Counted from the stretch's first letter, positions 25,152-35,101 are shown. The stretch is 49,471 bases of DNA from Deltaproteobacteria bacterium (GCA_024102635.1 JAGFJO010000042.1:1-49471); one strand, 5' to 3'. Notes: generated by a model from the letters alone, not told the origin. Translations and numbers: made by a program.

Positions 25152-26027
25152 CTACTCCTGCTCCTCGGCTCCTTCCTTTATCAGTTCAACCTGGTGGTGC
25201 ATCGACTTATCGCTTTTTCCATCCACGGTCCATAAGGCCACCTCGGATTCATCAAACTGAGGAGGCCAGACGGTTGGAACAGCTGTCAGGTTCTTTAAGA
25301 TCTCCTCAAGGTCGCGCGAAAGGTCCGGTTTATTAAGGACCCCTACAACCCCGACATGTCCTCTAAACTTGCCGCGGTTAAACGCCCCTATCTGCAGCGG
25401 CGAATCACTGGACGGCACGACTCCTCTATCGATCTCATAGCCTCCGAGAAGTTTCAAAGACGGCTTAATGTGCTGTACAATGGAGGCCGAGTGAAGGCCC
25501 AAGTAGCGCTTCTGGCGGAAAGTGATTGCAAACATGGTCCAGGTCTTGGTCGAAAGCGGGAGGTCGGAAAAAGTAAACCAAGTGCCATCACCCTTTTTAT
25601 CGCGCCAATAGACCTCGGGCCGGATTATCTCACCCTCTCGGCTGAGAGCCAGGGCGTAGCCACGGCGCGACTTCGACTCCCCGTCGAACTTTGAAAGCAG
25701 GAGCATACGTTCTCCCTCGGAAGGCAATTTCCTAAGTCGCACCCACAGAACCAGAAGAAAATCCTTGCCCTCAGCAGGATCTAGCAGTTCAGAATCGGGA
25801 ATAGAGAGATAATGATTGTTTCCGCCTATCTTTGTAGCATCGGGGAATAGTGTGGTTTCCGGATCTTCGCCATCATAATGCTGGGCAGCATACATCAAGC
25901 CGCCCATCTTAAGTGCAAACACCATCGGAAGGGCAAAAGAAAGGGTAAAGAGCGCCCCTAGGCAGAGGTAAAATACCGGCTTCCTTCGGGTAAGAGCCTT
26001 AACCCAACCGATCAGCTTGGGTCTCAT
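25152..26027 (-). CDS. Membrane-anchored ConA/LamG-like protein
   Basis: The 291-residue protein has an N-terminal membrane helix (about residues 19-40, YLCLGALFTLSFALPMVFAL) after a basic stretch. A beta-rich domain follows with LamG/concanavalin-like features: FLLVLWVRLRKLPSEGERMLLLSKFDG, RRGYALALSREGEI, WTMFAITF and PLQIGAFNRGKFRGHVGVVGVL. Such domains bind glycans or proteins outside the membrane. It starts 6 bp after rplI on the same strand and is probably in the rpsF-rplI operon, an odd partner for ribosomal genes. The family assignment rests on pattern only. Confidence 0.6.
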   Translation of the reverse strand: MRPKLIGWVKALTRRKPVFYLCLGALFTLSFALPMVFALKMGGLMYAAQHYDGEDPETTLFPDATKIGGNNHYLSIPDSELLDPAEGKDFLLVLWVRLRKLPSEGERMLLLSKFDGESKSRRGYALALSREGEIIRPEVYWRDKKGDGTWFTFSDLPLSTKTWTMFAITFRQKRYLGLHSASIVQHIKPSLKLLGGYEIDRGVVPSSDSPLQIGAFNRGKFRGHVGVVGVLNKPDLSRDLEEILKNLTAVPTVWPPQFDESEVALWTVDGKSDKSMHHQVELIKEGAEEQE

Positions 26028-26033
26028 AAGAAA

Positions 26034-26624
26034 TTATTCTTCAGCCGGAAGAGCCTCTGAAGTTTGATCAGCACTTACAGCTTCAACCTCATCCCCTTGA
26101 GCCATCTCATCAGACGCCTCTTTCTTTCGGCCACGCCCTTTGCGAGCGGGCTTCTCATCCTTCTCAGTTGAACTCTTCAATCGCTCTACTATTACTCGAG
26201 CAGTAATCGGAACAATTACCTCTGAATGAAGCTTGATCTCCACTGGATAGTCGCCGCCCGCCTTAATCGCATCGTGCAGACGGATCTGCTTGCGGTCAAC
26301 CTGAACATTACGCTCCTTTAACGCATTTTCAATGTCTCTTACGGATACCGCGCCGAAACTCTTCCCCTTTTCGCCGATCTTGAGATGGAATTCGAGAATC
26401 ATTCCCTCGAAGTTTTTTCCATACTCCTCGGCAGCCTTTTTTAGCTTCGCACGCTTGGCCTCAATTTGCGTAAGCCGGTGGCGCAGCTGCTTTGCGTTGC
26501 GCGATGCCAGCTCTACCGCAATTCCCCGGGGAATGAGGTAGTTCCGCGCATAACCGGGACGAACCCGAATCTTATCACCGACGTATCCTAAAGCAGGATA
26601 GTCCTGCTGCAATACTACCTCCAT
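26034..26624 (-). CDS. rplI: 50S ribosomal protein L9 with C-terminal extension
   Basis: The 196-residue protein starts with the L9 hallmark MEVVLQQDYPALGYVGDKIRVRPGYARNYLIPRG, followed by the connecting helix and a C-terminal domain (residues to about 150). The last 45 residues are an extra acidic/basic tail (KPARKGRGRKKEASDE, then Glu/Ala-rich), unusual compared with the usual length of about 150. It follows rpsF directly; rpsR, normally between them, is absent. Confidence 0.95.
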   Translation of the reverse strand: MEVVLQQDYPALGYVGDKIRVRPGYARNYLIPRGIAVELASRNAKQLRHRLTQIEAKRAKLKKAAEEYGKNFEGMILEFHLKIGEKGKSFGAVSVRDIENALKERNVQVDRKQIRLHDAIKAGGDYPVEIKLHSEVIVPITARVIVERLKSSTEKDEKPARKGRGRKKEASDEMAQGDEVEAVSADQTSEALPAEE

Positions 26625-26636
26625 CTCTTACCTCCC

Positions 26637-26664
26637 AGGCTTAAAATTCCAGGCTTAAAATTCA
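26637..26664. repeat. 14-bp tandem duplication at the rpsF stop codon
   Basis: AGGCTTAAAATTCC at 26637-26650 is repeated at 26651-26664 with one change. The unit includes the last codon and TAA stop of rpsF on the minus strand, so the 3' end of rpsF was copied into the rpsF-rplI gap. This looks like replication slippage. Confidence 0.8.
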
Positions 26665-27041
26665 CTGTCTGCTGCTTCCATGCTGTCGCCGTCGTCGAAT
26701 TCGACGCCGCCACGCATGGCCTTCTTCGGATTTCCCTTATACTTTCTGACCTTACTGCTCAACTTATGGCTTTGATGTTTCAACACACTGTCCGAAAGGC
26801 GCAGCAATCCATTCAAACTCTCAACCGTTCCGTAATCGGAAGTTTCATAGTTCAAACAGACGTAGCGTCCGCTTGCGAACTTCTTAGCCGGATGCGCTAA
26901 GTCCTTTTTACCCCAAGGGTCGACGCTGAAGTTCTGCCCGCCTTTGGAAGTAATGACCGTTTCAAACTTCTTAAGCTCCTGCTTAATCTGACTATCGTTA
27001 AGTTCCGGCGATAGCACCACTATCGTTTCGTATTTCCGCAT
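26655..27041 (-). CDS. rpsF: 30S ribosomal protein S6
   Basis: The 128-residue protein begins [19 protein letters not shown], the S6 signature. It continues with [33 protein letters not shown] and an [14 protein letters not shown] helix. S6 binds S18 (rpsR) on the 30S platform. Here rpsR is missing from the usual rpsF-rpsR-rplI order. The C-terminal 25 residues are an acidic tail ending DSEF. Confidence 0.95.
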   Translation of the reverse strand: MRKYETIVVLSPELNDSQIKQELKKFETVITSKGGQNFSVDPWGKKDLAHPAKKFASGRYVCLNYETSDYGTVESLNGLLRLSDSVLKHQSHKLSSKVRKYKGNPKKAMRGGVEFDDGDSMEAADSEF

Positions 27042-27059
27042 ACTTCACATTCCCTTTAA

Positions 27060-29063
27060 CTATAAAATCGGAGCTATCAAAAGAGCCACGATCGACATAA
27101 GTTTGATCAAAATATTCATGGCCGGACCCGCAGTATCCTTGAAAGGATCTCCGACCGTATCTCCAACGACCGCCGCAGCGTGCGCCGGCCCGCCCTTCTT
27201 CTCGCCCTCGAGTTGCCCCTGTTCTATGTACTTTTTGGCATTGTCCCAAGCACCGCCTGAGTTCGCCATAAAAAGCGCCAAAACTACCCCTGTAATTGTA
27301 CCGCCAAGAAGCAATCCGGCAAGCGCGTCTGCGCCGAAGACGAATCCTATCACAATTGGGGTTATAATCGCCACCAGGCCGGGGGCCTTCATCTCGCTAA
27401 GCGCTGCGGCTGTTGATATCTCAACACATCTGGCGACATCGGGCTTGGCACCCTCCTTGCCCTCAAGAAGCCCAGGAATCTCCTTAAACTGCCTTCGAAT
27501 CTCGGTTACCATCTTCCCCGCAGCCTTACCGACCGAAGTCATGGTCAAAGCCGCACAGACGCATGGCACGCAAGCGCCTATAAACACGCCGAAGAGGAGG
27601 ATGGGGTTCACGACGCTCAGATCAAGCACCATCCCCCGGGCTCTAACGGCCTCAGAAAAGGCTCCGAATAGTACCAAAGCGGTTAACGCAGCGGAACCAA
27701 TTGCGAAGCCCTTGCCGATAGCTGCTGTCGTATTACCTAAACTGTCTAGACGATCAGTAATAGCTCTGGTGTCCGCTCCTAAATGCGACATCTCGGAGAT
27801 TCCTCCGGCGTTATCCGCAATGGGTCCGTAAGCGTCTACGCTCATGGTAATTCCGACAGTCGCAAGCATGGCCACCGCTGCCAGCGCCACCGCATATAAA
27901 CCGCCACTCCAATTCGCTGCGATAACGATGAATGCAATCGTCGCAATAGGCGCAGCGCAGCTCATAAAGCCAACCGACAATCCGCTAATGATCGTGGTTG
28001 CTGAGCCTGTTCTAGAGGCCTCTGCGATCTCGCGCACGGGCGAACCGGAAGTATAATACTCGGCGATAAGACCTATTGCGATACCGCCGGCCGTACCGAA
28101 CACTACGGCAAGCCAGTGCCATAGAGTGAGCGGCTGGAAAAAGATCGTGTAAACCAACGCCAACGCGAGGAACAGCACCGCCGCTATGATTGTCGCGTTG
28201 CGAAGCGCGCCGGCTGGGTCGCTCTCTTTAAGGTGATCCATGGCCTTGATCGCCACCAGCGATGACAAAAGCCCCAGGGCGCCCAAGACAAAAGGAGCCA
28301 CCATATAAGATACTCGGTCGGTACCTTCAGGGAGCAGCATGGTTGTAGCTATCGCCATACATCCTATCATTCCCCCGACGTACGACTCGAAGATATCGGC
28401 TCCCATTCCGGCTACGTCTCCGACGTTATCGCCCACGTTGTCAGCGATCACTCCAGGGTTACGCGGATCATCCTCGGGAATTCCTGCTTCTACCTTGCCG
28501 ACAAGGTCCGATCCTACGTCGGCGGCTTTTGTATAAATTCCTCCCCCTACACGGGCAAAAAGAGCAACCGATGATGCTCCCATACTGAAACCGACTATCG
28601 ACGCGGCGGTTGCTGGCGTATTGAACCAGAAGAAAAGCACTCCGATTCCCAATAAACCTAAGCTGGCTACGCAGAGGCCCATCACGGCACCGCCGCTAAA
28701 CGCCATCATCAGCGCTCCTCCCTGATCGTTTTGCGAGGCCGCCTGAGTAGTCCGCACGTTGGCCACGGTCGCGGCGCGCATGCCGATAAATCCCGCGGTC
28801 AATGAACATGCCGCTCCAACCAGATAAGATATGGCACTTTCAAAATTTAAAAGGCCCCAAAGAATTAGGAATGTAACGGCAACGAAGGTTAGAACGTATC
28901 CCGCTTCACGCTTAAGAAAGGTCATCGCGCCTTCGCGAATGGCGGCTGCAATCTCCTGCATACGGGCCGTGCCATCGGGTTTCTCCAAAATGCTCGAGTA
29001 CATTCTGTAAGCATATAGAAGCCCAGCCGCTCCCATGGCCGTCATAATTATCTGAATCATCAT
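27060..29063 (-). CDS. hppA: Membrane-bound pyrophosphatase, K+-dependent type
   Basis: This 667-residue, roughly 16-helix protein couples pyrophosphate hydrolysis to ion pumping. The catalytic loop motifs are visible: [19 protein letters not shown] near residue 190, [27 protein letters not shown] after it, and the late [22 protein letters not shown]. The segment [18 protein letters not shown] has Ala where K+-independent enzymes have Lys, the accepted sign of the K+-dependent subfamily. Whether it pumps H+ or Na+ is not settled from sequence reading. It lies upstream of rpsF on the same strand (18 bp gap). Confidence 0.94.
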   Translation of the reverse strand: MMIQIIMTAMGAAGLLYAYRMYSSILEKPDGTARMQEIAAAIREGAMTFLKREAGYVLTFVAVTFLILWGLLNFESAISYLVGAACSLTAGFIGMRAATVANVRTTQAASQNDQGGALMMAFSGGAVMGLCVASLGLLGIGVLFFWFNTPATAASIVGFSMGASSVALFARVGGGIYTKAADVGSDLVGKVEAGIPEDDPRNPGVIADNVGDNVGDVAGMGADIFESYVGGMIGCMAIATTMLLPEGTDRVSYMVAPFVLGALGLLSSLVAIKAMDHLKESDPAGALRNATIIAAVLFLALALVYTIFFQPLTLWHWLAVVFGTAGGIAIGLIAEYYTSGSPVREIAEASRTGSATTIISGLSVGFMSCAAPIATIAFIVIAANWSGGLYAVALAAVAMLATVGITMSVDAYGPIADNAGGISEMSHLGADTRAITDRLDSLGNTTAAIGKGFAIGSAALTALVLFGAFSEAVRARGMVLDLSVVNPILLFGVFIGACVPCVCAALTMTSVGKAAGKMVTEIRRQFKEIPGLLEGKEGAKPDVARCVEISTAAALSEMKAPGLVAIITPIVIGFVFGADALAGLLLGGTITGVVLALFMANSGGAWDNAKKYIEQGQLEGEKKGGPAHAAAVVGDTVGDPFKDTAGPAMNILIKLMSIVALLIAPIL

Positions 29064-29128
29064 TGACCTCTCAAACAGTTAAACGGGCCGCCTGGCAGCC
29101 CGCTAAAATCCAACTTAACACTTTCACT

Positions 29129-29731
29129 TCAATTGAACCGGTTCTGAGCTACGCCCACTCCCGATTCCAAAATCGTCCAAATCGATTCTACAGCACGCGG
29201 GATTATCGCCTCTAACTCCCGCTCCTCCTCGGTAGCGAAGCGCGATAGAACCCACTCCGATACTTCTAGATAGTGAGCCTCGGGAGGCGGTCGGCCTACC
29301 CCAAGCCGTACCCGTACATACTCACGCGATGATAACGATCCCGTAATAGAACGAAGGCCGTTGTGCCCTCCCTCTCCTCCGCCTTGCTTTATGCGTACGG
29401 CGGAAAACGGGATGTCTACCTCATCATGCACCACTACAATCCGTGCAATAGGGGTCTTATAAAACCCTGCAAAACGCCCGACTGCCTCGCCGCTTCGATT
29501 CATATAGGCGGCCGGTTTCAGCAATACCACCTTTTCCTCATGCCAGGAGAACATAGCGTAATACGCTCCGCCCTCCTCCTTCCATGCCGGATGTGATCCA
29601 GGCAGTTTACGCCGGACACAATCCTGCAAAAAAGCATCCAAGACCATCCATCCAAAATTGTGGCGAGTTTTGGAATACTCTCTGCCGGGATTGCCCAGAC
29701 CAACAATTAGCCAGGGCTGATGGTCCGCCAT
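29129..29731 (-). CDS. pth: Peptidyl-tRNA hydrolase
   Basis: The 200-residue protein releases tRNA from stalled peptidyl-tRNA. Motifs are VGLGNPGREYSKTRHNFGW (catalytic His near residue 24), LLKPAAYMNRSGEAV, VVHDEVDIPF and GGGEGGHNGLRSI. It follows rplY on the same strand with 31 bp between them, the classic rplY-pth neighbourhood. The last 15 residues diverge from the E. coli enzyme, as is usual. Confidence 0.95.
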   Translation of the reverse strand: MADHQPWLIVGLGNPGREYSKTRHNFGWMVLDAFLQDCVRRKLPGSHPAWKEEGGAYYAMFSWHEEKVVLLKPAAYMNRSGEAVGRFAGFYKTPIARIVVVHDEVDIPFSAVRIKQGGGEGGHNGLRSITGSLSSREYVRVRLGVGRPPPEAHYLEVSEWVLSRFATEEERELEAIIPRAVESIWTILESGVGVAQNRFN

Positions 29732-29762
29732 GAATTCATCTTTAGCGCCTCACGACGCTAAG

Positions 29763-30464
29763 TTACTTTTTATCCTTTTTTGCCGCCGCACCCGCATCAG
29801 CCGCCGGTGCTGCGGCAGCAGCTGCAGCGCCCTCACCTTCTGTAGTTGCGGCACCTGCTGTGGCTGCCGGAGCCGCCTCTTCGGCTACTCTCATTGCAAC
29901 AACGCTTATGATCGTTTCTTCAGCATCATCTGCAAGCTTAACACCGGCCGGAAGTGGAACGTCTCCGGCATGAATGCTCTGCCCCACATGCAGATCGCTT
30001 ACATCAATCGTGATTTCACTCGGGATCTGACGGGGCAAGCACCGCACAGCTATCTCATGAACGGCAACAGTCAATATTCCGTTCTCGTTCTTGACGCCGT
30101 AAGCTTCGCCCGTAATCTTGATGGAGACTTCTACTACGATCTCCTCATCCTCCTTGAGAGATTGAAAATCAACGTGCAGAACCTGGCCCTTGACGAAATC
30201 GCGTGCGATATCTTTGACAATTGCGGTCTTGCCGTTCAGGCGTGAATCAGAACTTTGCAGCGCAAAGACTTGAGACGACTTCGAAGTAGAAGCTATCCGC
30301 AGAAACTCGCGTTGAGATACGGCGGCGTTGAGCGACTCTTCGCCGCGGTGATAAACCACGGTGGGAATTAAGCCCTGTGCACGCAGTCGGTTATTGGCTC
30401 GAGTTCCAATCTCCTGACGAGGCTTTACTTCTATAACGGGAATAGATGAACTAGTTGTATCCAC
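29763..30464 (-). CDS. rplY: 50S ribosomal protein L25, long Ctc form
   Basis: The protein has about 233 residues from a GTG at 30464. An in-frame ATG at 30515 would add a hydrophobic 17-residue tail unlike any L25, while the GTG has GGA about 9 nt upstream and puts IPVIEVKPRQEIGTRANNRLRAQGLIPTVVYH at the expected place. The N-terminal domain binds 5S rRNA. The Ctc C-terminal domain (TVAVHEIAVRCLPRQIPSEITIDVSDLHVG) follows. The last 40 residues are Ala/Glu-rich ending KKDKK. Confidence 0.92.
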   Translation of the reverse strand: MDTTSSSIPVIEVKPRQEIGTRANNRLRAQGLIPTVVYHRGEESLNAAVSQREFLRIASTSKSSQVFALQSSDSRLNGKTAIVKDIARDFVKGQVLHVDFQSLKEDEEIVVEVSIKITGEAYGVKNENGILTVAVHEIAVRCLPRQIPSEITIDVSDLHVGQSIHAGDVPLPAGVKLADDAEETIISVVAMRVAEEAAPAATAGAATTEGEGAAAAAAAPAADAGAAAKKDKK

Positions 30465-30726
30465 AGCTAAAAATCCAAAATTGCATAACAAAAATAAGGC
30501 ACCGTAATGTATCAATAATGCTCAGTAGATGTAAATACTTACGGGTAAAACTCTTGCCTTTACTCACTCACGGTTCGCAGCGGTAATCTACTGAATTGGT
30601 TAATTTATTAAAGAATATCGAGAAAAACTGCCTGCGCTTACCACTCCTGCGCCTTTATTTGATAGTGGTAACTAAACAGACTTGCCTGCCTCAAATCACG
30701 TTGCATTACACGGAATTTCAGAAGTG

Positions 30727-31686
30727 CTACTTGAAGAGGGAGCTGATCGAATCCTCCGAATGGATCCGCCTCATGGCCTCAGCAAATAGCGGAGCCACCG
30801 AGAGAATCGTAAGCTTTTTGGTCTGCGCCGATCTCGGAACCTGAATAGTGTCAGTTACTATCACCTCTTCGAGAGGCGAATCCTGCAGCCTCTCTATGGC
30901 ATTGCCGGATAGAACCGGGTGCACGCAGCAGGCAATCACCTTCTTGGCGCCATCTTTTAGCAACGTCTCGCCCGCCTTTATCAGAGTTCCCCCTGTATCG
31001 ACCATGTCATCAACTATGACACAGGTCTCACCCTGCACGTCACCCACAACGCTCATCTCTGCTACCTGATTCGGTCCTGATCTGCGCTTATCAATTATGG
31101 CAAGCGCTGCGTTGTCGAGCTTAGTAGCGCAATGCCTTGCGCGCTCAACACCGCCCACATCGGGAGAGACGATTGTAAGATTTTTGGTGCCGTAATTTTT
31201 GCGGATGTGCGGCAGTAGAATCGGCAACGCATTCAAGTTATCAACGGGAATATCGAAAAATCCCATCGCCTGCCCGGCATGCAGGTCCATGGTAAGAACT
31301 CTATCTGCACCCGCTGTTGTCAGCAGATTAGCCACCAGTTTTGCCGTTATCGGGACTCGAGGCTTGGTCTTACGATCCTGCCGGGCATATCCGAAGTAAG
31401 GAACCACAGCTGTCACTCGGAACGCCGAAGCGCGCTTCAAAGCATCAAGTACAATCAGAAGTTCCATCAGGTGATCGTTACCGGGCGTCGAAATACTTTG
31501 CACTACGAAAACATCACGCCCTCGCACGTTATCCCCGATCTCAACCGATAGTTCCCCATCACTAAAACGAATGACCTCCATCCGTCCCTGTTCAATGTGG
31601 AGATGTTGACAAACAGAAGCTGTAAAGGTCGGATTCGACCTTCCCGAGAATACCAGGAGCTGACGCTTGCTATCGCTTACCGCCAT
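30727..31686 (-). CDS. prs: Ribose-phosphate pyrophosphokinase
   Basis: The 319-residue enzyme makes PRPP from ribose 5-phosphate and ATP. Visible are the N-terminal LVFSGRSNPTFTASVCQHL, the flexible-loop region VPYFGYARQDRK, RVLTMDLHAGQAMGFFDIPVDNL near residue 128, SPDVGGVERARHCA and the PRPP-binding loop VIVDDMVDTGGTL near residue 220. Together with tRNA-Gln upstream and rplY-pth downstream this is the common deltaproteobacterial order. Confidence 0.96.
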   Translation of the reverse strand: MAVSDSKRQLLVFSGRSNPTFTASVCQHLHIEQGRMEVIRFSDGELSVEIGDNVRGRDVFVVQSISTPGNDHLMELLIVLDALKRASAFRVTAVVPYFGYARQDRKTKPRVPITAKLVANLLTTAGADRVLTMDLHAGQAMGFFDIPVDNLNALPILLPHIRKNYGTKNLTIVSPDVGGVERARHCATKLDNAALAIIDKRRSGPNQVAEMSVVGDVQGETCVIVDDMVDTGGTLIKAGETLLKDGAKKVIACCVHPVLSGNAIERLQDSPLEEVIVTDTIQVPRSAQTKKLTILSVAPLFAEAMRRIHSEDSISSLFK

Positions 31687-31698
31687 AACTAAAAATAG

Positions 31699-31773
31699 TG
31701 GCTGGCCGGGTAGGATTCGAACCTACGTATACCGGAGTCAAAGTCCGGTGCCTTACCGCTTGGCGACCGGCCA
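31699..31773 (-). tRNA. tRNA-Gln (anticodon TTG)
   Basis: The minus strand folds as a 75-nt cloverleaf with encoded CCA. Acceptor TGGCCGG pairs with CCGGCCA, the anticodon stem CCGGA/TCCGG has loop CTTTGAC (anticodon TTG) and the T arm is GTAGG/CCTAC with TTCGAAT. It sits 12 bp upstream of prs. Confidence 0.95.
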
Positions 31774-32084
31774 ACGTACAAGTCTAACGTAAAAGTGCGG
31801 TATACCCGTCTCAAGATACCATGAAATGAGCACCGAACGGAAATTTACACTACCTGCCCATTTTAGCAAGCCGGATATATGAACTGCGCTAAAAGAGCTT
31901 TGATGAAATCAAGGTCGGGAACCGGCACTCCTGGTAGCTAATGACGTCTCGGTTTCACCGCTTATGAACGATCAATGTTATTAGAAGCAGCACCGGGCGC
32001 GCTATAAAATACTCGCCCTCCGTGTAACGATTGATGCAGAAGGGGTTATACTGATAAGCTTCCAGCGCAACAATCAAACATCCG
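31774..32084. other. Divergent intergenic region tRNA-Gln / suhB
   Basis: This 311-bp stretch has no convincing ORF. A TATACT at 32047-32052 is a plausible -10 for suhB (weak -35 GTAACG 17 bp upstream), giving a leader of about 30 nt. Nothing else stands out. Confidence 0.4.
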
Positions 32085-32888
32085 ATGAGCAACGCAATTG
32101 AAAATGAAATACTTCCGACCGCCCTTGAGGCGGCCGACCGCGCGTCCCGGCTTGCCAAGGAGATTCGCCTTTCGGGAGAGCTGCAGGTTCAGCTGAAAGG
32201 CGAGCTGGATCTTGTTACGCACGCCGATCTATCCGCCAATGAAGCGATCATCGATACCATCGCGCGCAAATTCCCCGATCATAAGTTTCTCTCGGAGGAG
32301 AGCTCGAATGAGGGGTCCGCCGGCTTGCTCGGCCCCACTTGGATAATCGATCCAATCGATGGGACTACAAATTATGTGCACGGACATATGCATGTCGGCA
32401 TCTCCGTCGCCTTCATAGATGAAGGCAAGATTCATGTCGGAGTCGTAAGGGCTCCTTTTATGAATGAAACTTATGTAGCAGTACGGGGGCAAGGCGCCCA
32501 TTGCAACGGCAATGCGCTCAGAGCCAGTAGCTGCCGTGATACTAAAAAAGCCTTGGTCGCGACCGGCTTCCCTTACACTAGAGATAGCCTAGACACGATT
32601 ATAGAGCGAGTCAGGAAGGTACTGATGCACTGCCGCGACATTCGCAGAAACGGCGCTTGCTCGCTCGACCTCTGCTGGGTGGCTAGCGGCAAACTGGATG
32701 CCTACTATGAAACGGTAATGCCGTGGGACATGGCGGCCGGCTCACTGATTGCTAAGGAAGCCGGAGCTCTAGTCGGGAATCTCGCCCCGCAAGCAGCCGG
32801 CGATACAATCCCGCCGGAGCTTTACAGCCGGGATCTACTAGCCGCAGCTCCTGGAATTTACCAAGCGATGGCCGCGCTGCTTGAATAA
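32085..32888 (+). CDS. suhB: Inositol-1-monophosphatase family protein (SuhB-like)
   Basis: This 267-residue protein belongs to the Mg2+-dependent inositol monophosphatase family. Motif A is FLSEESS, motif B is WIIDPIDGTTNYVHG (residues about 85-100) and the late motif is PWDMAAGSLIAKEAGA. These carry the metal-binding Glu/Asp residues. It likely dephosphorylates inositol phosphate or a related sugar phosphate; SuhB of E. coli also works in rRNA antitermination, which cannot be judged here. It is transcribed alone, convergent with the next gene. Confidence 0.9.
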   Translation: MSNAIENEILPTALEAADRASRLAKEIRLSGELQVQLKGELDLVTHADLSANEAIIDTIARKFPDHKFLSEESSNEGSAGLLGPTWIIDPIDGTTNYVHGHMHVGISVAFIDEGKIHVGVVRAPFMNETYVAVRGQGAHCNGNALRASSCRDTKKALVATGFPYTRDSLDTIIERVRKVLMHCRDIRRNGACSLDLCWVASGKLDAYYETVMPWDMAAGSLIAKEAGALVGNLAPQAAGDTIPPELYSRDLLAAAPGIYQAMAALLE

Positions 32889-32922
32889 AGGAAACGTTCT
32901 GCCTTGTAAAAATTGAGCCCGG

Positions 32923-35043
32923 CTATTGCGCGGCCAACTGAAGCATCTGGTTCTGCTCGGCGGCGATGGAGTTGAGAACTTCACTAACGGAACTTCCTTT
33001 CATGTGCGGCCGGCTGGACTCATCCACCTCGGCATCAATGCGGCTTCTCATGGCGGCCGCGGTGCTATTGAGTACGGCAGTCCAGTTCGCAATCTTCTTC
33101 CCCGATGACTTAACACATTGGGCGACCTTCTTTTTCTTAGCTTTGCCTTTGAGCTTCTTGAACTTCTTCTGACATTTCTTCTTAATCGCTTTGTTTGAAG
33201 CGGCAAAGGATGCGAAGCCTGCGCCATATTGAATGCCCTCGAACTGCGACAGCAGATCGCGAACAGCCTGATCGATTAAGCCCTTTTCGGCGAGGTAGTT
33301 CCTATCAGCCGCTACGCTTTGAAAAAGGCGCGCAACAAGCGTAGTGTAGATCGGATTGAGCTGCGATACTCCGACCACCGATGCAAAAAGTTCTTGCTTG
33401 GAAGTGACGCTGGTTTCGAGAGCCTTGAACTGAGCGGTGCGAGCCTCCTGGTCCTGCCGGAACCTGACTGTTTCATCGAATATGCCCTGTTTCATGACGA
33501 TAGCCTGCTTGGTGGCCTCGATTAGCGGCGGCAGCTCCTGAAGATCTTCATAGCGCGCTCCCGCTTGCTGATTGATGGCGGACTCGTATGTGCCCATCAC
33601 CATGTCAAGGCTGTTTCCTCCGCGCCTCACAGCGTTCGCAAAGATTCTCGTGCTTGTGAGAGCGAACTGAAGATCCGATAAAAGCTTGTTTATTCCGTTG
33701 TCCTTTATTGATTGCAATTTAGCGGCCACCTGGCTCATCTTTCCGCGCCTGTCAGGCTCGGCGGTCCCCTTTAGCGAATCGATCTGCAACTGCGCTCGCA
33801 GCATCAGCGCCGAGGCTGCGCGAAACACGCCGTGCGAGAGTGAACTCGAAGCGATGAGATTATCGGCGTGCGCCTTCAGGGTGTCTTTCCAATCGTTTGC
33901 AGCGTTTTCCGGGATGTTCTGCGCTCGCGCGGATCCAAACATTCTCTCTGCGACCTGATTACGGCGATAGGTGATTAGAATCAGCTCATTATTCACGGTG
34001 TCAGTTTCGCTGTTCAGTTCGTTAATCTGCCGATGAAAATCGGCGGCAAGGGCCGGGTTGTTTTCGGAGATTGCAATCGATTCCGACTCTCTTAGAAGAA
34101 TCATGCGGTCACGCAGCGTGGCAAGGCATGCCCCGTAACCTGAAATCATACCGGGAAACCTTTGGAAATCGTCGTAAATGTAGATGAACGGCTCGAAGTG
34201 TTCCAGGACAAAGTCGTCGAACAATCCTTCGTATGGATCAATCTTAGGCCGGAACTGCGCCAGCTCGGTATTGAAATGGTTAAGCGTCTGGAAGCCGTTG
34301 GAGCATGGATGAGCCAGCGGCAGGGCCACGTTACTTGCATTGATCCCATTCAGTATGGCGGGCAACTTTGTAAGCGAAGCGGCCGCTTCTTGGAAGCGCG
34401 TGGAGCGCAGAAGCGTGTAATGCTCCGCTCCATACTTCAGGAGATCCTGAGCTATGAAGTCATCTTGCGCCATTGCCCTTAGCTCATCAGCAATTTCATC
34501 GAGCATATCTCCGTAGTATTCAACCGATGCTATTGTGGCTTCGAGCATGTCTCCGAGAGAGTCCGCTATCTCGCCCATGGCGTCTCTAACAGCGAAGAAT
34601 ACACCGGACAGCTTGAAAACTCCTGGGATCGGATTGGAGACCGGCAATCCGGCCTGCTGACGATAACGCCGGGCAAACTCCGATAGCGCGAAGTGAAATG
34701 CTACGAGGTCGGACATTATGATCTGTTGAGTGTCCAACGCATACAAGCGCGCCAACTCCACGTTCAGATCGTTTAATGCATTCGTAGTCGCCAACTCCGC
34801 CGCATCTAATTTCTGCTGCAACTGGTCAGAAGCATTCTGCAGCTGCTGCGCATCCCCCTGCAAAGCCTGAAACTTTGAAAATTGTGAGCTTAAATAGCTA
34901 CGCGCCGACTCAAGAACTCCGCGGGTAATTTCAATGGCTGTTGCAGTGTTGTCAGCAAGAGCTGGTGCACTGGAAGTAGAGAGGAATAAAGCAGCGGCGA
35001 TAAAGCATCGCTTGATGGCAGAAAACTTGATAACCGGCTTCAC
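32923..35043 (-). CDS. Large secreted helical protein of unknown function
   Basis: The 706-residue protein has a signal peptide (MKPVIKFSAIKRCFIAAALFLSTSSAPALA) and is otherwise almost wholly helical. A heptad-like coiled-coil stretch follows the signal (ALQGDAQQLQNASDQLQQKLDAAE region). Near the C-terminus an extremely Lys-rich segment (KKKCQKKFKKLKGKAKKKK) is framed by two cysteines that could form a disulfide. No enzyme motif or known domain is seen. A hairpin at 35102-35118 lies upstream. I do not recognise the family. It is a periplasmic or secreted structural or binding protein by appearance only. Confidence 0.65.
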   Translation of the reverse strand: MKPVIKFSAIKRCFIAAALFLSTSSAPALADNTATAIEITRGVLESARSYLSSQFSKFQALQGDAQQLQNASDQLQQKLDAAELATTNALNDLNVELARLYALDTQQIIMSDLVAFHFALSEFARRYRQQAGLPVSNPIPGVFKLSGVFFAVRDAMGEIADSLGDMLEATIASVEYYGDMLDEIADELRAMAQDDFIAQDLLKYGAEHYTLLRSTRFQEAAASLTKLPAILNGINASNVALPLAHPCSNGFQTLNHFNTELAQFRPKIDPYEGLFDDFVLEHFEPFIYIYDDFQRFPGMISGYGACLATLRDRMILLRESESIAISENNPALAADFHRQINELNSETDTVNNELILITYRRNQVAERMFGSARAQNIPENAANDWKDTLKAHADNLIASSSLSHGVFRAASALMLRAQLQIDSLKGTAEPDRRGKMSQVAAKLQSIKDNGINKLLSDLQFALTSTRIFANAVRRGGNSLDMVMGTYESAINQQAGARYEDLQELPPLIEATKQAIVMKQGIFDETVRFRQDQEARTAQFKALETSVTSKQELFASVVGVSQLNPIYTTLVARLFQSVAADRNYLAEKGLIDQAVRDLLSQFEGIQYGAGFASFAASNKAIKKKCQKKFKKLKGKAKKKKVAQCVKSSGKKIANWTAVLNSTAAAMRSRIDAEVDESSRPHMKGSSVSEVLNSIAAEQNQMLQLAAQ

Positions 35044-35101
35044 GAGACAACTCCCTGGAACAAACCTTCGACTTCAAGGATGTTATGAGGGAATGTTGTA
35101 A

